Assembly: GCA_020064725.1 (NCBI GenBank)
Contig: JAGTWJ010000008.1
Span: 2,294,001-2,358,000, forward strand
Origin: Drechslerella dactyloides
Lineage: Eukaryota; Ascomycota; Orbiliomycetes; Orbiliales; Orbiliaceae
Reading direction: 5' to 3'
DNA: 64,000 bases
The notes below the pieces were generated by a model. That model was not told where the DNA came from, ran no database searches, and saw only the letters and a list, made by a program, of their open reading frames with translations. Both the position numbers and the translations under genes were made by a program. Shown one piece after another: positions 55,705-64,000 of the stretch (its first letter is position 1; each line of letters opens with the position of its first letter).

Positions 55705-56370
55705 ATGGTAGCTTTCAATCAATACCTCTCCCTCCTGGCGGTTGTCGGTTCCACGATTCTCTCCGGTGTGGCAGCATCGCCGGCATTGGCTCTTGAGCAG
55801 AGAACCGTCAAGCCCACGGACTCGTCTACCTGCGCACCCTTCAGAGTAAAGCCCAACTTCAAAGTTAAGTTTGGCGTACAGCTGGAGAAATCCAATGGTA
55901 TCACGATAGATACCTTCTTCATCAACGGCAAACAGATGTCCAACATCGATTTCTGGGACTCGCCTGAAAACGGCGACAGAGCTCTTCATCTTTCCTTCCG
56001 AAAGCTGGATGGACCCGTTATCGTCAACGATTATTCGAAAGGTAAATGGGGTCCAGAGCTGCTCACCAAATTCAAACTTAGCGACGTCCTCTTCCCAGCG
56101 GCCCCAGGTACTGGCGAACGCAAGCTTTGCCTGAAAATCGTATGGAACCAGAAGGACAAGGCTTACTGCCTCATTTTCTACACCTCCAACAAGGTTTTGA
56201 CCACCAGCGGAGCACCCAAGTCCTACGAAGTCAAGTTCCCCAAGCGCCCGTACCACGTGGAGAAGAACACCATGGTCAACTACATTTCCTACAACCCAGG
56301 CAATGATCAATGCCTGTCCAACGAGCTCCACGTTACACCATTGGGCGGTAAGAAGAAGAAGCACACCTAG
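55705..56370 (+). CDS. secreted galectin-like protein
   Basis: A single exon encodes 221 aa. Residues 1 to about 24 form a signal peptide (YLSLLAVVGSTILSGVAAS). The body reads as a galectin-type beta-sandwich: FKVKFGVQLEKSNG, FFINGKQ, RALHLSFRK (H95, R99), PVIVND, then GKWGPEL (W115), with PGTGERKLCLKI following. In galectins the His, Arg, Asn and Trp in these positions contact galactosides, but only some of these residues are seen here. Sugar binding is therefore an inference. Two Cys near residues 43 and 141 could pair. The C-terminus is Lys-rich (GGKKKKHT). The family is not recognised with certainty. Confidence 0.5.
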   Translation: MVAFNQYLSLLAVVGSTILSGVAASPALALEQRTVKPTDSSTCAPFRVKPNFKVKFGVQLEKSNGITIDTFFINGKQMSNIDFWDSPENGDRALHLSFRKLDGPVIVNDYSKGKWGPELLTKFKLSDVLFPAAPGTGERKLCLKIVWNQKDKAYCLIFYTSNKVLTTSGAPKSYEVKFPKRPYHVEKNTMVNYISYNPGNDQCLSNELHVTPLGGKKKKHT

Positions 56371-57231
56371 AGATCGAATGTTTGATTGATTCTCTTCCCA
56401 AACCGTCGTATTTTAAACGACCGGGAAGCAAGACAAGGCGGATCAGGAGATGGAAGAATCAAGTGGAGGTGTGTACACGGGTTTTCTGATGTATTTATAT
56501 TCTATGATATCATCTTAGAACTTTGATTTTGGTCGAAAATAGAACAGGTTAAAGCCCTTCTTGTTGGTTAAAAAACAGTTTTTGGCGATATATACACATA
56601 TGTACGGTAGTTTAGCTTACGTACACCCACGGAATACAAGAAGACCTTCTTTGCAAGGTTGGTCAATATCATATAGCTTCATCGCATATATGCGGTCAAC
56701 CGCTTGCCAAACAAATCTTACGCTGAATGCGCGGAGCTGTTCTGCTATGCATACAGGTCTAATAATACTTAGCCAATACTTGCCTCTTTCAAAGTAAATT
56801 GCACGTCGGCATGCTTTACGTGACAAAATCGGGCGGCTTAGCAAGACAATTGGTTAATTGTCCCCTTTTCAGTTTGATATGCGAGATCAGCTGCAATTAA
56901 GAGTACTTAATTTGTATCAAGATTCAAACGTATCAAATACACTGTCAATAATCTACCTCGACGGTCTTTTACTCTAAAATAGTAGCAAGATCGATTGTTC
57001 GCTTATCTTCTATCTTCGCGGATATATAAAATATACATGAAAAGAGCTTGTATGCACTCGCCTATACAGTCTCAAATATCAATGCTCGGCCTTCAAGTTG
57101 AATGAGTATTAACAACGGATATCTCCGAGGATTTCGAGACCGTTCGAGTTTGTAGTCATGATAGACCGGGTTATGGAGCCGGCGGTCGCCACAAATAGCG
57201 GGTATCCGCTAGAATCGTGTGTACCGATTTA
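56371..57231. other. intergenic, AT-rich
   Basis: 3' flanks of two convergent secreted-protein genes. No other element. Confidence 0.5.
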
Positions 57232-57822
57232 TCAACCGCTAAGGGGCACAATTCTCAGCGCTGGTACAAAGGTTAATTGTCCATAATTGTTCGACAGAGG
57301 GTGGTGTGCAGCCAGATGCGGAGTGCCGACCACAATTGCCGTATTCCCGCCGTTGCTCTTCTGCGGATTCGGATCCATCGTCAGCACGACGCCGTTGTGA
57401 AGCTTAAATTCCATAGCCGTATAATTGTGCCTCTTCAAGTCCTCGAGTGGGTCGAAGTAAAGCGTTTGGGCGTTACCAGCGCTAGCGCCATCCTGGTTGC
57501 ACACATGCCCGTGGTAGTTGAGCAGGTATTGTGTCGCCGGGTCGTAGGTGACTGGGTAGCCGGGACGGACGTTATTCTGAGTAGGTATGCAAGTGTAAAT
57601 GCATTCGACGAATTGGCCGTCGGAAAGTCCGCCGACGATTTGCAAGTGGCCGACGAGCACAGGCGGTAAAGGCCGTAGAGTAGGAATTGTCGTGGGGAGC
57701 CGCGGCCGGGCTGTTGGTGTGACTTGGAGAGTGGGGATAATCACGTTATTGATTGGCGGGGGCCGCTGTAGCTGGCATGTGACCAGTGTTAAAGACGCTG
57801 ACAGGAGAAGAAGCAGAAACAT
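57232..57822 (-). CDS. secreted hypothetical protein
   Basis: 196 aa, single exon. A signal peptide covers residues 1-16 (MFLLLLLSASLTLVTC). A Pro/Thr-rich linker follows (PTLQVTPTARPRLPTTIPT). The domain behind it has a Cys pair (VECIYTCIP), another Cys (GHVCNQDG), an N-glycosylation site (NYTAM) and mixed polar and beta-type strands (EFKLHNGVVLTMD). I do not recognise the family. The layout, a linker followed by a compact domain, resembles secreted wall or effector-like proteins of fungi. Confidence 0.6.
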   Translation of the reverse strand: MFLLLLLSASLTLVTCQLQRPPPINNVIIPTLQVTPTARPRLPTTIPTLRPLPPVLVGHLQIVGGLSDGQFVECIYTCIPTQNNVRPGYPVTYDPATQYLLNYHGHVCNQDGASAGNAQTLYFDPLEDLKRHNYTAMEFKLHNGVVLTMDPNPQKSNGGNTAIVVGTPHLAAHHPLSNNYGQLTFVPALRIVPLSG

Positions 57823-60265
57823 TGAAGCGGATTGAGAAGCAGAGGCGAGTGTTCAAGGTGAAGAGATATTCGTATCGATATGGCACTTCACTAATATATC
57901 GATCAACAATCACTGGGAGAAGTCTCGGTCCCCTTATATAATATTTGCGACAGCACTTATTTGATCTGGCCTGACAATCAACTCGACTATCAGGGGACCG
58001 ACTTCATCAAAACACAGGTGTAAAATCCTTCGGAACGGCTGTGAAGGGATCGTAAGTTTCAATGGATTGCTCTTTAGCATAATAATCCGTTCCTTGCATC
58101 GAGGAAGTCTGGGCGCGCGCGTTGGAACGATGATTGGGCCAATGGGACAGGTTACACGGTTGCACAAGGGAAGATAACCTCAAAGCCAAGTTCCGCGCCG
58201 AGCCGCGGGATCAGACGAATCAACGCGTTCTGGACAAGAGTGTGGCGCATTCACTCGATTTGGACTGCTAACAGAAAGTATCTTAATATCCTTTCTAGTT
58301 TAGTGGGCTGGTTATTGTGCTTCACTGCGATCTCTGCTTCGTCTCTTGGCGCATGCTGATAACAAATGGACGTAATCTCTTGTTTGTCCAGAAAAGCCAT
58401 CAGTTTCGAAAAAACTCTGTGGTTCACGAGACGAGGACTTGGTATAAGTAGGGTGGTAGGCTGAACTTTAGGCGTCTTTCAAGCTTTGGGACTAGTGTTA
58501 CCAGCTAGACCTTTGTTCTAAATGTGATAAGTCTGGGACTATCAGTCTGCTGGTGAGACGGCCGACCGGCCTGTTCGTTAGAGTCTGAGACTCCGTGGGC
58601 GACGGAAACCGCCTTTTCAGGAAAGCGGTCTGCTGGGTGGGGGTCGTTCGAGGAACTGGACCGAACTATCCGAATCGTGCTTGACGTCCGGACGTCCGTC
58701 GAACTGCTCCTAGAAAAATAGACTTTTGTATGTGTCTATAAAAATGTTATCAGATCAAATGCAGATGTTTGCATATCGACCTCGAATGAGCAAGATGCAG
58801 GCTTAAACCCGCCCCCCGAGACCTCGACCGTCCGCCGTTCAGCCCCGGAGCCGCCTTGCGCCATGCTTGACCAACCACAATACGACTGCGGTTGCCATTC
58901 GGTCATCCTGCATCTGAGATAGTGCCTCATCCAGGAACATCACGATGCATGTAACGTTGCTATATTTAACCTCGCCGGAGGGCAAATACCACGGCAAAGG
59001 TTCCTTTCCCGAGATGGCGGGCCCTTGTCCCTTTCGAATCCGGATCGTTGGATGCTCCGTAATATGTATTCCAGACGATCGTGTCCAGGAACGGGTGGTG
59101 CTGGGTAGAGCGTCCGCCGGTACAGCTGTTAGCGGGACCGTTTAGAAGCTATCCCCCTGGACCACCGACGGCTGTCGTAGTAATCATGTGGAAAGCCGTT
59201 GGCTGGTGGTTTCCTGTTTCAGTTCTGGTTTGGCCCTGGTTTGATGGATGGATGGATGCCCTCGCAGCACTAGCGGATCATGTGGCCAGCAAGTCGCTCC
59301 GTTGCATTGCATGCCGTCTGCAGGCCGTCCGTATTCGATGGGTTCCCCGGTGGGGACGCTTCCCCGACGGACGGGCTGGAGTCAGATGTCGCGATGTTTG
59401 GACGAGCAAACAAAACAGAAGTCCGGAGGCCGGCATGTCGTCCGAGTCCCCTTTCTCTCCAGTAGTTTCGTTCCAGACTAAGGACAAGGGCCCGCGAGAT
59501 CGAGAGCCCTCAACCGTTCTCGCAGATACACCGTCTGCCCCTCGGGCTAATATAGTTGACACGGGCCTGCCGGAGCCTGGCTGCAACAGGCCAATCCCAT
59601 TCCGTGATAACCCTCATTTCGACTCGCCCAAGGAGACGGCCAATTAACTGACCAACCATCGTCTGTCTGGACACCTGGGCCTCGAATCCGGGGTAAGCTG
59701 ATGTCTCTCGTATCCTCGCCGTCGACAGCTGATACAAACTCACCTGGCATCGGTCTCGATTGTGCTCCTGCAGCCTGCCCGGGGGCCCAAGTTCGAGGGG
59801 ATCGGAATTGCTGAGTTCGGCCAACGGAACCGAGCGTCGCCGCCAACGTTGCGGCCAATATTAATTTCCAGCTCCTTTTCCACAGCCGACAGCCAGCAAT
59901 ACAATACCTCCTCCATCATCGCGATATCTCCTCCTGCTCGCCGGACCCGCGGACACGTTCACCAGCCTCGTCCTTCACCGCCGCCTCACCGCCGTGGTTG
60001 CCGCTCGTTTTGCGTGCTCGTCGATACCGCTTTTGTGCGATCTGACTGCGGGCATAGCCTTCTCGCGGTGGCGTTCCTCTGGCCTGCTATTTGCTTCGTC
60101 GGCTGAACACCAAACAACAAGCCAACAAACTCGCTCGTTACCCACCAGTGACCCGACATACATCACGACCTTTTATCAATCGCATCACCGCCCGCCTCTC
60201 CTTCCCTCCCTACACGCTCTTACCAGCGCCCGCGATACTCTCCAACGGGTTCACGAGTATGCGAC
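57823..60265. other. gene-poor region and probable long leader of the Sel1-repeat gene
   Basis: It includes the promoter of the secreted protein and, from about 59.8 kb, pyrimidine-rich DNA with several ATGs that would act as upstream frames in a long 5' leader. Open frames near 59081-59647 lack natural composition and are not called. Confidence 0.45.
57934..57942 (-). promoter_or_regulatory. TATA-like element of the secreted-protein gene
   Basis: On the minus strand TATATAAGG lies about 112-120 nt upstream of the start codon at 57822. A plausible core promoter. Confidence 0.4.
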
Positions 60266-63038
60266 ATGGCAGATGAATCAACCCAAGAACTTCGGCCGCC
60301 GCAGACGGCCAGACGACCAACCGACCACGAACTCTCCTTTCGACCGACCCTTTCCCGGAAGCCCTCCGATCTGCTCCCTCCTCCCAAGCAGGGCCAATTC
60401 ACACCCGAACTATCGCCCCTGGACGCGTTTGTCTCTCGCGGCCGACAGCTCTACCGCCAATTGGAACAGGAGGAACGAGAGCTACGGAAACATGAGGGCA
60501 GCAAGAGCCCCGACGCCGCTCGGCCACCGCAGCACCCGTCGCAGCAACAGCAACAGCAGCAATCACAGCAGCCGCAACAGCAGCACGTACAATTTCTACA
60601 CCAGCCGCCAAAGTTCATCCGATCCCATAGCGCTGGAGCGGAGCAGCAGCTAGGCGTTGGTACGCTGAACGCCGCGGTGGAACAATGGGCTATCGGAAAC
60701 TCAAAGTCGCATACAGGTGCCGATAGGGCCACCAAGTTCTTCGCGGGGCGAGGCGCAAGTCCGTTCGGGAATGGAGCAGCGAACGTGCCGCAGGTGTCTG
60801 TCGTCCACAGTCCCGGGTTTCCGAGCCCGAAGAGTCAGGCAACGGCGCCAGGCGGTCAGTCGCCGGCGTTCCTGATCCAAGAACCTGCATTTAGACCCAT
60901 GTCCCAGCATCCCAGGATAAGCGGGATAGGGTTCGATGATGATGCAAACGGCCCACCGAGAACTTCACAGCAGCTAGTCATGGATAGACGAGGGTCTTCC
61001 GTTGCTCGGTCCACAGCATCGTCGCCGAGGTCGCCGCGAATGCCGTTCACCAGCGATGACGATTCGTCGGATGAAGAAGAGGAGCGGAGGAGAAGACGTG
61101 AGAATGCCCGGCGAAGGGACCTGGAGAGACGGAGGCCGGTGTCGACAGGAAGGAGGGATCCGTCGCCTGTAAGAGAGGAAGGCGAGCCGCCGATACCTTC
61201 GCTAGGGAGCGACATAAGGCAGAGTTTCTCGTCAGGATCCAGCCTACCGCAGCGGAGTTTCTCAGGAGCTTCTCCATCGCCAAAGCCGATGGACGCTGTT
61301 GAACAGGCGCGAAAAGGAAGCTTTGATTCGAATCCCGCGAACAGGAATATCACGCCTACATTTCAGACCAAAGTCACCACCCCGCCGTTGTCATCATCGC
61401 CCTCCTCACGATTTCAGTATTCTCCCAACTTTCAACATGCACGAAAGACCTCCGGTTTGATGGCTCCTACATTACCTGTGGCGTCGACATCCACGCCTAA
61501 TCTGCTGTTACGAAGTAACACCGCGGATGGGCAGATGCCCTCTCCAAGAAGCGCGATGGAACCCACGATCAACGATCTTGCGCATGACGAAGATACGCTA
61601 TTCCTCCCGCCACAGCCACACTTCGCTAAATCCGCGCCGAATACGCCGCGACCGTCGAGCGCGATGAGCGACACCGCATCAATATACTCCGTCGGTGGGA
61701 CGAAGCGCTCGTTCAATTTCTCGCGGCCGATGAGCAAGGCTTCCTTCCATAACGCGGAAGGGGGTTTCCGACGTTCTCCGAGCACCGAGATGCAAAGATA
61801 CGGCCGGACGGTAGACAGCACCGATTATCGATCCTTCGTGGATGACTCGGAGCGGATCGACGCCGAAGAAGAGGACTTTGGCGACAATACCGACATGCGC
61901 GGACCCAGGAGCTTCGTGCCCCGTCATAGAGCGACGGGGAGCGGGATGTCTGGTCGCGTGGGGCCCACGGAGTCGTACACCTACTCGATGTACAGTCTGC
62001 CTAGAGGGCGACAAGTCGATCGGTCGAGCATAATCTTCTTTGACGGCGAGCGGCACCGGTTCGATCCCGAGGATTTGGAGCGGCTTTCTATCAAACGGAC
62101 CGATTCGAACGGGACGGACAAGTCCATGTCGCCCAGCACCATCCCACCATCGCCATTCGCGGCTATGCGAGCATCCCATGAAGGCCAGCGACCACCTCCG
62201 CCTTCTGAAAGGCGGGCTCCAGAACAGCCGCCGCCAACTTTGGGACGATCGCAATCCTCACAATCCGGAGACTCGGTAGCCCGGCCGAGAACCTCAGGCA
62301 TCCCTAAACTCTCACCCGAAGAGCACCTCAATATCGCTATCCCGCTGCACGAGAAGGGCTCATACGCGGAATCGACGTATCATTTCCGGTTATCAGCAAT
62401 GGGTGGTAACACCACTGGCATGCTAATGTACGCGCTCGCGCTTCGGCACGGATGGGGCATGCGCGCGAACCAGTCGGAAGCGTTCACCTGGCTGCGGAAA
62501 GCGGCAGGGTTGGCGCAAGAAGAGATGGCGAGTGCGGAGAAGGACCCTTCCAAGCCTAAGCCGACTTGGTGGGAAAGCAAGAGCATGCGCAGCAAGTTCG
62601 CGTTAATGACGTACGAGCTGGGGATGAGCTACACGAACGGGTGGGGCTGTACGGAGGATAAGACGCTCGGCCTGCGGTACTTTGAGATCGCGGCGTCGTG
62701 GGGGGATGTGGACGCACTGAGCGAGGCGGGGTATGCGTATGCGAACGGGCAGGGTTGCAAGAAGGACCTGAAAAAGTCGGCCAAGTACTATCGGATGGCG
62801 GCAGACAACGGCGTGAGCATGGTTGGCAACAGTTGGTATGTAGTCGTCGATTCACTTGCTTATTTCTTGATAGGATCCGATGCTAACTTTTGACCTTAGG
62901 ATATGGAAGGACAAGTACGATGACGAGGAGGACAAGGCAAAGAAGGCTGCCAAAGCTGGTAAAGATAAAGGGAAGGAAGAGAAAGGCGGAGATAAGGCCG
63001 GTCTTCTGAGCTTCACGCGAAAGAAGTCTGTTCCGTAG
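60266..63038 (+). CDS. NIF1: Nif1/Dsf2-like Sel1-repeat protein (cell-cycle inhibitor family), two exons
   Basis: The exons are 60266-62835 and 62900-63038, giving 902 aa. The first two-thirds are disordered, rich in Ser/Pro/Arg, with a polyQ stretch at about residues 92-111. The C-terminal third has Sel1/TPR-like repeats: HLNIAIPLHEKGSYAESTYHF, MLMYALALRHGWGMRANQSEA, YELGMSYTNGWGCTEDKTLG and EAGYAYANGQGCKKDLKKSA. The sequence GWGMRANQSEAFTWLRKAA is characteristic of fungal Nif1/Dsf2. S. pombe Nif1 binds and inhibits the mitotic inducer Nim1. The intron (GTATGT..CCTTAG, 64 nt) joins NSW to IWKDKYDDEE. The tail is Lys-rich (AGKDKGKEEKGGDKAG). Confidence 0.82.
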
Positions 63039-64000
63039 TCCTAGCTCCAGGCGTCCCTCCCTCCCTCTTCATCTTCGACGTCCCCTGAATGAACCCTCCC
63101 GACTTGTTGATATACACACCATTGCACATGCATGCCGTCACGATGGCTTATCTGGTACTACGACCTTACGACAGAATAACGAGCGATCTAGCGTTTTGAG
63201 CAACATGCATTCGAACCGTTTTGTCTTGTGTTTTTTTATTCGTGCGCATTGGCCTTGTTTTAATAACCTGATTTTTTTGTGTTCCAGTGTTCATCTTGTT
63301 CCCCTTCCTTTTATTCTTCTTCTTCTTCTTCCGTGAACGCGGGATGACGAGTAGAGGCGGCGGGCAAGCGAGGCCGTGCTTATGTACGTTCCTGCATGCA
63401 TATGCGCGACAGCTTAGCCGCTGCAGCAGTCAACAGTCAACAGCTGGGACAGCTGCCTACCCCGGACGCGATATCGCAGCTCCAGCATCCGCTTCACCGC
63501 TTTGTTTACCTTCTCTGTGACTTTTTTCTGATGTACTATCTTTTGCTCTTGTCGCGATCGATACTTTCGATGCTTTATAATATCCTCGCTGCCGCAAGCA
63601 TGGAGTTCTCACACCGAGTCAATAGCATACTTACGTATTGCCCACTATCGTCAACCTTGCTTCTTCTGACTTCCCATTATATAAGACCGCTGCTTCTTTT
63701 GCCGTGCACATGACGTGATCGTGCTTGTCGACAGTGCCTGATTGTAGACCGTCTTGGTAAGCCGCCGCGCGTAGACGCCCGTTGCCGTCGATACAAGCTG
63801 CACCATGCATGGCCTCTCGGCAAACCAGGATGCCTGCTTCTGGCCCGCCCGGTCTCGCGGGCTCTGTTTACCAACAATGCCCCGCTCGTCGACGAAGCCT
63901 GTTTGATTGCGAGAGTCCGTCGGCTGCGGGGAGCGGAGTTCAGCGCCGCCGCCGCCGTGCTGCAGCTGAAATGAGGGTTATCTCGTGGGGTGATGTTGAA
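63039..64000. other. 3' flank and intergenic DNA to the window end
   Basis: It holds T-rich and pyrimidine-rich runs and short frames. No gene is supported, and an unrecognised partial gene at the edge cannot be excluded. Confidence 0.45.

Noticed and set aside
59081..59647. 188-codon open frame on the + strand
   Set aside because: It lacks natural composition or motif, overlaps longer frames on both strands, and lies in a likely leader/promoter region.

Overview
The window is nuclear DNA of a filamentous ascomycete (Pezizomycotina). Genes carry few, short introns (about 55-110 nt) with GT..AG ends and fungal branch sites such as TACTAAC. The gene set includes fungal P0, Hsh155/SF3B1, Trm82, Sec66, Wss1, Nif1/Dsf2 and a NACHT-type NLR. 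I cannot place it to class or species. No bacterial, viral or organellar DNA is evident, and I see no intact transposon.

Layout. 0-9.5 kb: a FAR-17a/AIG1-type membrane protein, an unknown membrane protein, a WrbA/Alt a 7-type quinone reductase, ribosomal P0, and a large FHA-pseudokinase. 10.8-15.2 kb: an accessory-looking island with a Crinkler/RHS-type P-loop NTPase, two tandem copies of an unrecognised Ser/Arg-rich family, and a two-exon defensin-like secreted peptide. 17.4-31.3 kb: conserved genes, namely a type IIC-like P-type ATPase, a G-patch/DUF4187 protein, a Ptc7-like PP2C phosphatase, Sec66, Trm82 and Wss1. 31.3-35.5 kb: gene-poor DNA with a candidate Pol III RNA and coding-like fragments that may be decayed genes. 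35.5-45 kb: a second accessory block with a CorA-like membrane protein, an eight-exon NACHT/ankyrin NLR and a hypothetical protein. 46.2-50 kb: Hsh155/SF3B1. 51-58 kb: an MDR oxidoreductase and two secreted proteins, one galectin-like. 60.3-63 kb: a Nif1/Dsf2-like Sel1-repeat protein.

The housekeeping genes act in splicing (Hsh155, G-patch protein), translation (P0, Trm82), ER translocation (Sec66) and DNA-protein crosslink repair (Wss1). The accessory genes fit conflict and recognition roles: an NLR, a P-loop NTPase of the Crinkler/RHS class, a defensin-like peptide and a secreted galectin-like protein. They are not one operon-like system, and no functional link between them is shown by the sequence. 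Exon boundaries were read by eye from splice signals and frame continuity.
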